Notes under the pieces: model-generated
The model's database searches: none
Told to the model about the DNA's origin: nothing
What the model saw: only the letters and a program-made list of their open reading frames with translations
Program-made: the position numbers and the translations under genes
Part shown: piece by piece, positions 53,885-62,371 of the stretch
Position numbering within the stretch: the first letter of the stretch is position 1
How the letters are laid out: each line of letters begins with the position of its first letter
Source of the DNA: Ruminococcus sp.
GTDB lineage: Bacteria > Bacillota > Clostridia > Oscillospirales > Ruminococcaceae
NCBI GenBank assembly: GCA_029062165.1
Contig: JAIDQQ010000023.1
Coordinates: 276,468-340,467, forward strand
Direction: 5' to 3'
Length of the DNA: 64,000 bases

Positions 53885-53925
53885 AAATATCTCCCTGTAA
53901 AAAATACTTTCACAGGGAGACTTTA
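53885..53925 (-). terminator. Hairpin after the minus-strand anti-sigma-like gene
   Basis: CTCCCTGT (53891-53898) with ACAGGGAG (53912-53919). The following minus-strand tract ATATTTAATTT is weak. It lies between the anti-sigma-like gene and the MocR promoter. Confidence 0.6.
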
Positions 53926-53957
53926 TAAGGAGGTTGAATATTGGAGATTTCTTTATA

Positions 53958-55418
53958 TTAATTACTGTAGAAGTGTTCTGTAGTACCGTCAGCCCATATG
54001 AAATCAAAGACGGATATTACTGATTTACCGTTTACAGTAGCTTTTGTCGATTCACCTGTATCGAAAAAGAAAGTAATGTCATTACCGTTTCTGTCGTAAG
54101 TGAAAGTTATTTCAGTATTATCGCCGGTTATGATATAACTTCCGTTTCTTGTACTTTCGTGGAAAGTATATATTTTTTCGGTATCCGTTCCGGAAGTACG
54201 CCATACACCTTCGATAGAAACTTCCGGTTCTTCAAATACCGGTGCTTCCGTACTGAAAGTGTATACATTGTCAGGGAATATCACGGCAAAATTTCCGATA
54301 TCTGTTCCGCCGGAGACAGTACAGGTTTTCCAGCCGGATTCATTACCAATTTCGCCGAAAGAAAAACTGTTTTCTGTAAATGCATAACCAATAATTTTTT
54401 CTGAACCGGCAATAATATTACCGTATTTGTCAAATGAATATACAGTCAGAGTGCCGTCCGTACGGAACTCAAAACCCATGTATTCGCCTGTACCGGATAT
54501 TTCCGCATAATACATACCGCTTATGAAAGTTTTCGGTATTTCTGTAGTTGTTGTTGCAGACGTTTCGTAAGAATCCTGTACAGCCGTAACAGTAGTTGTA
54601 ACTGCAATGACAGTAGTTGTAGTAGTGGTAGTGGTTGTTGTTGTGACTACTACAGGCGGATTAGTAACAGGCGGGTCAGTGACTACTATTACAGGGTCTT
54701 CTTCGGTTACTTCCTCGACAGGCGGTATAGTTTCGTATATACTTACTTCCGCATCTGTTGCAGGTATAGTAACAGTGGTGGTTGTAAGTACGGTTTCGGT
54801 AATTATTTCCTGATAAGCCGTTGTAGTGGCGGTAGTCATGCCGTACTGTATTGACCCTTCATAACCGTTTATATTGGCATAGTCGAAACCGCCTGCACGA
54901 TAGCCCTTGTCTATATATGAACCGGAAACTATTTCCGTAATCTGTTCGGGTTCTTCGTAGGAAGTCTCGATAAACAGCGGAGTTGATATTTCAAAATCGT
55001 TGTCATCATTCATGTTTCTGTGGAGAAGTACAACACTTGATATGCCTATTACCGCTATAAGCATTGCTACTGCTGAACCGGCGTACTTATGCCATGAAAT
55101 TTTATTTTTATACGGTTCAATGCCGGAAACGCTTATGCCGTCATTTTCCGGATTATCCGGAGTTTCAGTAATTTCGGTATTTTCTTCAATATCTTCTTCG
55201 GAATATTCTTCGGGGTCATAAAATTCTCCGGAATCTTCTTCGGGTACGTCATCAACTTCAATATCATCATCGGGAAAACCGCTTTTTCGGAGAGCCTGTT
55301 TAAGAATACGTTTTTTAGCATTTTCGTCAAGTGCCGGATATTTTTCTGCTATTTCCTCAACGGTTTCGTCGTCAAGACCGGTGAGATGTTCCATAAAATC
55401 TTTTTCATTATCATTCAT
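53958..55418 (-). CDS. Membrane anti-sigma-like protein with Thr-rich linker
   Basis: A 486-residue single-pass protein: cytosolic acidic N-terminus (1-110) containing two helices where anti-sigma domains bind (KDFMEHLTGLDDETVEEIAEKYPALDENAKKRILKQALRK), a membrane segment at 113-132, then a long Thr/Val/Pro linker including a run of twelve Thr, and two strand-rich modules (about 305-385 and 395-486) resembling lipocalin-like domains (GVWRTSGTDTEKIYTFHES). The four-base overlap with the sigma-factor gene upstream makes it the natural regulator. Function of the outer part is unknown. Confidence 0.78.
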   Translation of the reverse strand: MNDNEKDFMEHLTGLDDETVEEIAEKYPALDENAKKRILKQALRKSGFPDDDIEVDDVPEEDSGEFYDPEEYSEEDIEENTEITETPDNPENDGISVSGIEPYKNKISWHKYAGSAVAMLIAVIGISSVVLLHRNMNDDNDFEISTPLFIETSYEEPEQITEIVSGSYIDKGYRAGGFDYANINGYEGSIQYGMTTATTTAYQEIITETVLTTTTVTIPATDAEVSIYETIPPVEEVTEEDPVIVVTDPPVTNPPVVVTTTTTTTTTTTVIAVTTTVTAVQDSYETSATTTTEIPKTFISGMYYAEISGTGEYMGFEFRTDGTLTVYSFDKYGNIIAGSEKIIGYAFTENSFSFGEIGNESGWKTCTVSGGTDIGNFAVIFPDNVYTFSTEAPVFEEPEVSIEGVWRTSGTDTEKIYTFHESTRNGSYIITGDNTEITFTYDRNGNDITFFFDTGESTKATVNGKSVISVFDFIWADGTTEHFYSN

Positions 55419-55975
55419 AAATATTCACCATTTTCCAGTATTGCCTTTATTTTTTTTCTGGCACGAATGCTTCTTTTCTGCACAGCACCTGATGTCATAC
55501 CAAGCCGACGGGCAACTTCGCTGACTTTCTGATTATAGAAATACTGATATATTATTATAGAACTGTCCGGTTCGCCGAGAGAACGGACAATTTCCCATAG
55601 TCTGTCATTCAGGATATTTTTTTCAGCTTCTTCTTCGGTGTTTCCGGTGGAAAGGAGCGTAATATTTTCCTCGTCCGTATCAAGTGAAATGTTATTATGA
55701 TGTGCAAGCCGTCTGAAAGCGTCGATAGCCCTGTACTTAGCAATGGTACTTATGTATGATTTAAGGCTACCGTTTTCCGCCGAAAATTTACCGGCATTCC
55801 GGATAAACTCAACCATAATATCGCTTATACAGTCTTCAATGTCTTCATGTGTGCCGTAACCGCCTAATTTGTTGAGAACTATAGCATATACAAGATTACC
55901 ATATTTTTCGATAAGATATTCATAAGCATCTCTGGGAGAACTGGATAATAACTGTTCCCATTCGGAATCGCTCAT
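55415..55975 (-). CDS. ECF-type sigma-70 factor
   Basis: A 186-residue two-domain sigma factor. Region 2 is seen in AYEYLIEKYGNLVYAIVLNKL...EDIEDCISDIMVEFIRN and TIAKYRAIDAFRR; region 4 in SSIIIYQYFYNQKVSEVARRLGMTSGAVQKRSIRARKKIK. No region 1 or 3. GGGGTG precedes the ATG. It is paired with the downstream anti-sigma-like membrane protein (ATGA overlap) and divergent from a second ECF sigma gene at 56222. Confidence 0.92.
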   Translation of the reverse strand: MSDSEWEQLLSSSPRDAYEYLIEKYGNLVYAIVLNKLGGYGTHEDIEDCISDIMVEFIRNAGKFSAENGSLKSYISTIAKYRAIDAFRRLAHHNNISLDTDEENITLLSTGNTEEEAEKNILNDRLWEIVRSLGEPDSSIIIYQYFYNQKVSEVARRLGMTSGAVQKRSIRARKKIKAILENGEYL

Positions 55976-56090
55976 TTTTTCACCCCTGTAATTTTTTCAT
56001 ATTCCGTGTTTTTATATACATTCGTTGTATGCAATAAAAAAAGGACATACAAAAATAAATTTTATTTTTTTATTTTCTGACCTGTATATT

Positions 56091-56120
56091 ATTCTACCAT
56101 GTTTTCGTATATCATGACAA
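56091..56120 (-). promoter_or_regulatory. Possible promoter of the minus-strand sigma gene
   Basis: TTGTCA (56115-56120) and TAGAAT (56091-56096), spacer 18. An ECF-type autoregulatory promoter could also be present, but I do not recognise one with confidence. Confidence 0.45.
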
Positions 56121-56221
56121 TACCAAACAATAAGTTTACAAAAAGTTCATAATTTGACCGTCACAAAAGAGCCGGAGCAGGTGTTATATTATACAGGACG
56201 TCCGCAAAAGAGGTGATTTAT

Positions 56222-56758
56222 ATGACACAGGAAAATTCCGACAAGATAAAACTACTCTATGAAATATACGAACAGCCTATGTTTCGTATAGCCTTTGCAG
56301 TGCTGAAAGATTCCGGACTTGCCGAAGATGCCGTTTCAGACGCTTTTATACGTATAATCGGCAGGCTGAGGAAGATTAAAGACCCTCACAGCGACAGGAC
56401 TAAGGCTTATATAGTTAAAATAATTAAAAGTACGTCTATAAACATCTACAGAAAAAACAGAAAAGTGATTAACCGTGAAACAGCCATTGACGATACTGTG
56501 TTGCAGATTTCCGACAGTTCGCAGAATACGGAAGAAAACGTCATTGACAGAATGGAAAATCAGAACAGAAGAAATTTATTCAATAAACTCGACGAAAAAG
56601 ACCGTACTATAATTACTTTACGGTACGGAAATGACCTCTCATGGAAAGAAGTTGCAGAACAGACTTCAATGACGGAATCTACAGTACGCAAACGTTTTGA
56701 ACGTGCGAAGAAAAAATTACTAAGTATGAAAGGGGATATGTCTGATGAAAAATCATAG
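56222..56758 (+). CDS. ECF-type sigma-70 factor
   Basis: The ATG at 56222 with AGAGGTG at 56209-56215 gives 178 residues. Region 2: KIKLLYEIYEQPMFRIAFAVLKDSGLAEDAVSDAFIRIIGRL; region 4: NKLDEKDRTIITLRYGNDLSWKEVAEQTSMTESTVRKRFERAKKKLL. It is more typical of the SigW/SigM-like ECF class than the divergent one. Its stop overlaps the start of the next gene by 14 bases. Sequence divergence from the other sigma suggests different target promoters. Confidence 0.93.
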   Translation: MTQENSDKIKLLYEIYEQPMFRIAFAVLKDSGLAEDAVSDAFIRIIGRLRKIKDPHSDRTKAYIVKIIKSTSINIYRKNRKVINRETAIDDTVLQISDSSQNTEENVIDRMENQNRRNLFNKLDEKDRTIITLRYGNDLSWKEVAEQTSMTESTVRKRFERAKKKLLSMKGDMSDEKS

Positions 56759-59177
56759 ACTGCCTGACAAAGACGAATGGGACAAAATTGTTGACGAGGC
56801 GTTTTCGTCAGACGAGGTACACACATTCTCCGGAGAATATAACATGAAAAAGTACCAGAATTTTCAGGTACGGAAAGGAATTACCATGAAAAAAAATAAT
56901 CTGCTTATGAATCTGACTGTTGTAGCGACGGCTCTTGCGGTTATAGCAGTCCCGACGGGTTTATACGTCGCCAACAATATGACCACTACCAAATCTAACA
57001 CACAGTTTACAGAAAACGAACAGGCTTCACCGTTATCAGATGATACAATCTATGACGTTGAATTTGGCTGGTTGCCGGAGGATTTTAATTATAACAGTGA
57101 AGATTCCTACACTTATTTTACAAATACCGGTAACGAAAAAATCTTTATGATAGCATCATTTACAAAAAATCTTTCCGGCGAAAAAACTGAAAACGGCAAG
57201 GGATTGACTGTCCGTGACGAATATCAGACCGACGATAAAACTATTGACATAAGATATAATGATGATTATGTGGAAAATTCAGAAGATAAAAACTGTATGA
57301 ATTACGGACGTGTAGCAACAATATATTTTAAAGATACTCCGTATGAACTTGAATTGTTGGTAACCGACGACGTTACAAAGGACGATTTCAAGAAAATTAT
57401 AGATAACGTGAAACTGGTTGAAAGCGATACCGAAACAGCGGAAATATATAAAGGTGAGCAGGCAGGCGAGGATATACAGAAAATTTCACACGAAGCTGAA
57501 AAAATCTATAATGTTGAATACGGCTGGTTGCCGGAGGGTCTCGAATATCAGGACGAAGACAGCCCATATGGAGGAAAATTCCATAACTGGAATACTGATG
57601 ACGGTATGACAGCTGAGTTTACAAAAGTTCCGGAAGGTGTAACATATCATGAAGACACCGGAAATCCGGAAATAAAAACTACAGTAGACAAATGGACACT
57701 TGACGGTAAAGACGTTGTAATGTATTACAGAAGCACTTATAAACCTGACAATCCGGAACATAATTTCGGACGTATAGCATTTATCTATTTTAACAATACA
57801 CCGTATGTTCTTAAACTGTACGTAACCGACGGCATTTCAGAAGAAGATTTCAGAAAGATTATTGAAAATGTAAAACTTGTTGAAAGCGATACGGAAAGAG
57901 CGGAAATATATACCGGTGAGCAGGTAACGATTTCTGAATTGACCGTATCCGACGGCAAGAATGACGGTAAAGTAAACGAGGGTACAAAGGAATTTAAGGA
58001 ATCCGAAAGCAAAAACGCTGAAAATTACGACGATACAATATATGACGTTGAATACGGCTGGTTGCCGGAGGGTCTGGAATATCAGCAGGGCAATGAATAT
58101 GACGGTAAATTCCATAACTACACTACAAACAGCGGTATGACACCATCATTTATAAAATATCCCGACGGTAATAAAATTCCGGCAATAGTAAACCGTTGTA
58201 AAGATACGCAAAATTATACAGCGGACGGAAAAACAGTCACAATCAGTTACCGTGCGGACTATCAGGAAAATACAGCCAATCGTAATTACGGACGTATCGC
58301 CGATATATCGTTTGATAATACACCGTATTCGCTTGCACTGTGGGTCACCGACGACATCACACAGGACGATTTGAAAAAGATTATCGCTAACGTTAAACTC
58401 GTTCCGTCGGATAAGGAAACAGCTTATATATATAATCCGGAAGATGAAGAAGTGCTGAGAGAATATCAGAATGTATCGGAAGATATATATTCAGACGTCA
58501 AGATATATCATTTAGGCGAAGATATTGACGTGGATAATTACAATTCAGGTTATAAATGCAGACTGAAAGTAAATGACATAAGTTTTGATACCGCATTCGG
58601 CGATATAAACCCTGACGGTGCATTAGGTAAAAGTTCCGATTTATATAAGGATTTCAAAGTCGATATTCTCGACGATGACAGACTTCTTCTTGATAATGTA
58701 CGTAAATATGTGCAGTTCAGTAACGGAAATGACGTCAAATATAAGGAGACAGAAGAGACTATACCGACACATATTATGACAGTCAGAATGACTTACACCA
58801 ATACAGGCGACAATACTATTGAAAATATATTTGATTCAGATAATTCATTTACGCTCCTGACAAAACGTGGTGACGGTTTAATAAATACTCATACTGCGAA
58901 ACTTCTTGACCACTTCGGCAGTGATGACTATACAAAATATGATTTCTATGATACTTTCGACGCAAGTCTTGATGATATAAATTCTTTCTTATACTACGTA
59001 CAGGAGAAAAACACGCTCAAACCGAACGAAAGTACGGAAATAACAATGGCGTTTGCGGTAGAAGATGAGTTCATGGACAATGTATATCTTGATTTAGCTT
59101 TCAACGCACTTCCGATAAGTCCGGTAAATGAAGTCTCCCACGTGGTAAATGTTTCAATTTCACAAAAACCAGAATAA
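56745..59177 (+). CDS. Anti-sigma-type membrane protein with three tandem repeats
   Basis: An 810-residue single-pass protein: cytosolic N-terminus (about 1-50; LPDKDEWDKIVDEAFSSDEVHTFS, typical of anti-sigma tails), membrane segment 54-75, then three homologous DUF4367-like modules starting near 102, 254 and 432, each opening YDVEYGWLPEGLEY-like and containing YGRxAxIYFxNTPYxLxL and a KKIIxNVKLVxSDxE end. A further strand-rich domain fills about 590-810 (DUF4352-like). The repeats face outside, so they may sense ligand or wall state. 14-base overlap with the sigma gene. Confidence 0.85.
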   Translation: MKNHRLPDKDEWDKIVDEAFSSDEVHTFSGEYNMKKYQNFQVRKGITMKKNNLLMNLTVVATALAVIAVPTGLYVANNMTTTKSNTQFTENEQASPLSDDTIYDVEFGWLPEDFNYNSEDSYTYFTNTGNEKIFMIASFTKNLSGEKTENGKGLTVRDEYQTDDKTIDIRYNDDYVENSEDKNCMNYGRVATIYFKDTPYELELLVTDDVTKDDFKKIIDNVKLVESDTETAEIYKGEQAGEDIQKISHEAEKIYNVEYGWLPEGLEYQDEDSPYGGKFHNWNTDDGMTAEFTKVPEGVTYHEDTGNPEIKTTVDKWTLDGKDVVMYYRSTYKPDNPEHNFGRIAFIYFNNTPYVLKLYVTDGISEEDFRKIIENVKLVESDTERAEIYTGEQVTISELTVSDGKNDGKVNEGTKEFKESESKNAENYDDTIYDVEYGWLPEGLEYQQGNEYDGKFHNYTTNSGMTPSFIKYPDGNKIPAIVNRCKDTQNYTADGKTVTISYRADYQENTANRNYGRIADISFDNTPYSLALWVTDDITQDDLKKIIANVKLVPSDKETAYIYNPEDEEVLREYQNVSEDIYSDVKIYHLGEDIDVDNYNSGYKCRLKVNDISFDTAFGDINPDGALGKSSDLYKDFKVDILDDDRLLLDNVRKYVQFSNGNDVKYKETEETIPTHIMTVRMTYTNTGDNTIENIFDSDNSFTLLTKRGDGLINTHTAKLLDHFGSDDYTKYDFYDTFDASLDDINSFLYYVQEKNTLKPNESTEITMAFAVEDEFMDNVYLDLAFNALPISPVNEVSHVVNVSISQKPE

Positions 59178-59193
59178 ACCTCCTTAAAAAAAA

Positions 59194-59219
59194 GCTCCCT
59201 GTAAAAAGGGAGTTTTTTT
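59194..59219. terminator. Bidirectional terminator between anti-sigma-like and MATE genes
   Basis: CTCCCT (59195-59200) with AGGGAG (59207-59212), with A-run upstream and T-run downstream. Confidence 0.8.
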
Positions 59220-59220
59220 A

Positions 59221-60579
59221 TTATACTTTTATTTTTTCGTGAATTACTTTTTTAGTCGATACTTTTTTAACACACAAAACGCAAATAATCGTACAGTAAA
59301 TAGTTGCGACAACCCACGCAACCTGGTCAGTATAGCAGATAGCACCGAATCTGTATATAGGAACGAATTTCCGGCTTACGATTATTCTTGCGAACATCTC
59401 CAGTACTCCGGAAAATATAGCCAGTCCCGAAAAGCCTATACCCTGTACGCTCATACGGCACGCAAAAAGTATACCTAATGCCCAGTAAAAATAGCCGACG
59501 CATTTCATATATACGCCACAGGCGTCAAGTACAGCCGTTTCAGAACTGTCAAGGAACATCATTGACAAAGTACGTCCGCAGAAAATAAGTACGATACCGA
59601 TTATTATTCCGTAAATAGCATTAATGGCAGTCCCCTGAATGATACCTTTCTTTACACGGTCATAATTTTCCGCCCCTAAATTCTGACTGCTGAAAACTGA
59701 TATACCTGTTGCGATTGCCTCAAACGGACACATTGCAAGCTGTTTGAGTTTGGAAGTTACCGCAAATGCCGATATATAGACATCTTCAAGACTGTTGTTG
59801 GCGGACTGCATAACCATACTTCCTATAGCGGTAATCGAAAACTGTAAGCCCATAGGTACGCCCATAATAATAAGTTCCCTGAGTGCATGACCGTTGAATT
59901 TATAGATGTCTTTAGAGAGTTTCAACAGAGGATATTTCTTCTGAATCACCACGAAACAGGCAATTCCGCTACAAGCCTGTGCCATAACCGTTGCCAGTCC
60001 AGCACCGGCACACCCTAACGGTATAATTACTATGAAAGTCAAATCGAGAATCACATTGAGTATCGCCGAGACCGCAAGGAATATGAACGGCGTTTTACTG
60101 TCACCGATAGCACGGAGCATACTCGAAAGAAGATTATAGAAAAGCGTGAACGGTATTCCGGCGAGTATTATGAAAAGATAATTATATGCGTCTTTGTAGA
60201 TGTTTCCGGTTACCTGCATAATGTCGATAATTTTTCCGCACATAAGACACGTAACAAGAGTAAGTACCACCGCAAAAACTCCGGTAAGCAGATATGAATG
60301 AAATACAGTAGTCCGTAGTCTGTCGGACTGTTCCGCACCGAAGTACTTTGCCATAGGTATTCCGAATCCTGAACACGTACCTATACAGAAACCGAATACA
60401 AGAAATTGTACGCTACTGGAAGCCCCTACCGCACCTAATGCATCTGCACCGAGTACACGCCCGACTATTGTAGCGTCAATCAGGTTGTAAGCCTGTTGTA
60501 AAAGACTTCCGAGAAGTAACGGCAATGAAAATCCGAGAATAAGTTTAACCGGATTGCCTTCTGTCATGCTTTTTGTCAT
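59221..60579 (-). CDS. MATE-family efflux transporter
   Basis: A 452-residue, twelve-helix transporter. It starts MTKSMTEGNPVKLILGFSLPLLLGSLLQQAYNLIDATIVGR, a pattern typical of the NorM/DinF-like branch in clostridia, then SGFGIPMAKYFGAEQSD and GDSKTPFIFLAVSAILNVILD. It differs from the MepA-like pump at 47878. AAAGGAGTG precedes the ATG. Substrate unknown. Confidence 0.92.
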   Translation of the reverse strand: MTKSMTEGNPVKLILGFSLPLLLGSLLQQAYNLIDATIVGRVLGADALGAVGASSSVQFLVFGFCIGTCSGFGIPMAKYFGAEQSDRLRTTVFHSYLLTGVFAVVLTLVTCLMCGKIIDIMQVTGNIYKDAYNYLFIILAGIPFTLFYNLLSSMLRAIGDSKTPFIFLAVSAILNVILDLTFIVIIPLGCAGAGLATVMAQACSGIACFVVIQKKYPLLKLSKDIYKFNGHALRELIIMGVPMGLQFSITAIGSMVMQSANNSLEDVYISAFAVTSKLKQLAMCPFEAIATGISVFSSQNLGAENYDRVKKGIIQGTAINAIYGIIIGIVLIFCGRTLSMMFLDSSETAVLDACGVYMKCVGYFYWALGILFACRMSVQGIGFSGLAIFSGVLEMFARIIVSRKFVPIYRFGAICYTDQVAWVVATIYCTIICVLCVKKVSTKKVIHEKIKV

Positions 60580-60604
60580 GAAAAATCACTCCTTTGCGAA
60601 TAGC

Positions 60605-60633
60605 ATTCTAACACTTTTTTCCGGAGATGTCAA
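60605..60633 (-). promoter_or_regulatory. Promoter of the second MATE gene
   Basis: TTGACA (60628-60633) and TAGAAT (60605-60610) on the minus strand, spacer 17. Confidence 0.7.
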
Positions 60634-60657
60634 GAATTTTTCGGAAAAATTTCCGAC

Positions 60658-60687
60658 AAAAAAAGGACTTGAAAAAGCCCCTTTTTT
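60658..60687 (-). terminator. Terminator of ldh
   Basis: An imperfect stem AAAAGGxGCTT with AAGxCCTTTT on the minus strand followed by a T-run. Confidence 0.65.
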
Positions 60688-60711
60688 ATTGAAATATAAT
60701 ATAGGAAATAA

Positions 60712-61665
60712 TTATAAGTTAAGTCCGTTGAAACTGTCATCGAGAATAGTTTTCGACTGCTGGAATTTTTCCTTTTCCTCATCAGTGAGTGAGAGTTCAA
60801 CAATTTCCTTGACACCGTTTCTGCCTATGATACACGGTACGCCTATGAATACATTTTTGCTGTCGTATTCACCGCAAAGTTTAGCGGATACGGTAAGTAC
60901 GCTGTTTTCGTCGCCGAGTATAGCCTTGATAATACGAGTTATAGCCATTCCTATACCGTAATAAGTAGCACGTTTTGCCTTGATAATCTTGTAGGCAGAT
61001 GTTCTGACCTGTTCTTCAATTGACTGCATATCTTCAATTTTGTAGTCATTTTTTTCGTCGGCGAGGATTTCAGTAACAGATTTAGTAGCAAGCATAACCT
61101 GTGAGAACGGTACAAATTCGCTGTCACCGTGTTCGCCGATAACGTATGCATGAATGTTTTTCGGGTCAACGGTGAAGTAGTCGCCGAGTAAGTAACGAAG
61201 CCTTGCGGTATCGAGAGAAGTACCAGTACCGATAACCCTTGACGCTCCGAAACGTGAGAGTTCATAAGTAACACGTGTCATAATGTCGACAGGGTTGGTT
61301 GCTACAAGGAAAATGCCGTCGAAACCTGATTTTACTACAGGCGAGATGATAGAACGGAAAACTTCCGTATTCCTTTGGAGCAGGTCAAGACGAGTTTCGC
61401 CCTCACGCTGAGCCACTCCGGCAGCGATTACGACTATGTCAGCGTCTTTGCAGTCCTTGTAATCACCGGCATATATACGCATATTCGATTTCGCAAAGGC
61501 AAGACCATGATTCAAGTCCATAGCTTCACCATTAGCACGTTCCTTGTTTACGTCAATGAGGACGAGTTCATTACAGATACCGCCCTGATTTACGAGGGCA
61601 TATGCGAAACTCATTCCAACCATACCCGTACCGATAAGAACAACTTTTCTTTTATCAGTATTCAT
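60712..61665 (-). CDS. ldh: L-lactate dehydrogenase
   Basis: Reduces pyruvate to L-lactate, regenerating NAD+. The 317 residues have the NAD motif LIGTGMVGMSFAYAL, specificity loop AQREGETRLDLLQRN with Gln (lactate type) at the position where malate dehydrogenases have Arg, VATNPVDIMT, and the catalytic His in IGEHGDSEF. AGGAGG-like CCGGAGG precedes the ATG. Fructose 1,6-bisphosphate activation is common in such enzymes but cannot be read off. Confidence 0.95.
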   Translation of the reverse strand: MNTDKRKVVLIGTGMVGMSFAYALVNQGGICNELVLIDVNKERANGEAMDLNHGLAFAKSNMRIYAGDYKDCKDADIVVIAAGVAQREGETRLDLLQRNTEVFRSIISPVVKSGFDGIFLVATNPVDIMTRVTYELSRFGASRVIGTGTSLDTARLRYLLGDYFTVDPKNIHAYVIGEHGDSEFVPFSQVMLATKSVTEILADEKNDYKIEDMQSIEEQVRTSAYKIIKAKRATYYGIGMAITRIIKAILGDENSVLTVSAKLCGEYDSKNVFIGVPCIIGRNGVKEIVELSLTDEEKEKFQQSKTILDDSFNGLNL

Positions 61666-61698
61666 AAAAAAACCTCCGGTCTTAAAAATTATATATTC

Positions 61699-61727
61699 AT
61701 TATATACTATAATTTCCAGTAAGTCAA
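61699..61727 (-). promoter_or_regulatory. Promoter of ldh
   Basis: TTGACT (61722-61727) and TATAAT (61699-61704) on the minus strand, spacer 17. Confidence 0.75.
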
Positions 61728-61740
61728 GAGTTTTTTTTTC

Positions 61741-61765
61741 AATTCATAATTAAGAATTATGAATT
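61741..61765. repeat. Perfect 11-base palindrome spanning a stop codon
   Basis: AATTCATAATT (61741-61751), loop AAG, AATTATGAATT (61755-61765). It includes the final codons and TAA of the cytidylate-kinase-like gene (stop at 61757-61759), followed on the minus strand by a ten-base A-run rather than a T-run, so it is not a classic terminator. It resembles small palindromic repeat elements. Confidence 0.7.
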
Positions 61766-62356
61766 ATGTTTTATTCTTGCCCTGATATAATCTTCAATAT
61801 AGTCAACAGTGCCGTCAATGCCCAGACAGGTACTGTTAATGCAGATGTCATAAAGTCTTGAATCGCCCCAGTGTCCTGAACAGTGGTAATTATGATAGCG
61901 TTTGCGTTTCTTGTCTTTTTTGCGGATAAATTCCTTTGCGTCATCTTCGGAGAGTTCATAAACTTCCATAACACGTTTTATTTTGGCGTCCATATCGGCG
62001 AGGACAAACAGCGATACGAGTGCCGGATTATTTTTCAGTTTGGTTTCCGAACATCTTCCTACTACCACGAATGATTCACCGCTTTCAGACTTTTCTTTCA
62101 GGAAATCAAACTGCATTTCAGCGATATTGTCTTCAATGGAGTTGCTGTAACCTCTTACACGTCTTGAAAGAATCTTCTTTTTTGGATGTTCGTTGTATTT
62201 TTCTATTTCTTCCGGCGAAAGTCCGGTACGTTCCGCAATTTCGGTTATAAGATGTCTGTCGTAAATCGGTATGTTGAATCTTTCTGCGAGTGCTTCAGCT
62301 ATGACACGTCCGCCACTTCCGAACTCTCTTCCGACTGATATAATAAGTTGTGACAT
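61757..62356 (-). CDS. Cytidylate-kinase-like protein
   Basis: A 199-residue P-loop protein of the cytidylate kinase-like (AAA_26) group: ISVGREFGSGGRVIAEALAERFNIPIYDRHLITEIAE, VVVGRCSETKL, FVLADMDAKIKRVM and YDICINSTCLGID. Unlike true Cmk it recognises GREFGSGG at the Walker A site; substrate in this group is unclear. It follows the SLC13-type gene by 15 bases. The end of the gene lies in a palindrome. Confidence 0.85.
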   Translation of the reverse strand: MSQLIISVGREFGSGGRVIAEALAERFNIPIYDRHLITEIAERTGLSPEEIEKYNEHPKKKILSRRVRGYSNSIEDNIAEMQFDFLKEKSESGESFVVVGRCSETKLKNNPALVSLFVLADMDAKIKRVMEVYELSEDDAKEFIRKKDKKRKRYHNYHCSGHWGDSRLYDICINSTCLGIDGTVDYIEDYIRARIKHNS

Positions 62357-62371
62357 AAATTTCCCTCCTGA

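Noticed and set aside
54607-54813. Plus-strand ORF encoding a Val-run protein
   Set aside because: Antisense of the poly-Thr linker of the anti-sigma-like gene; low-complexity shadow.
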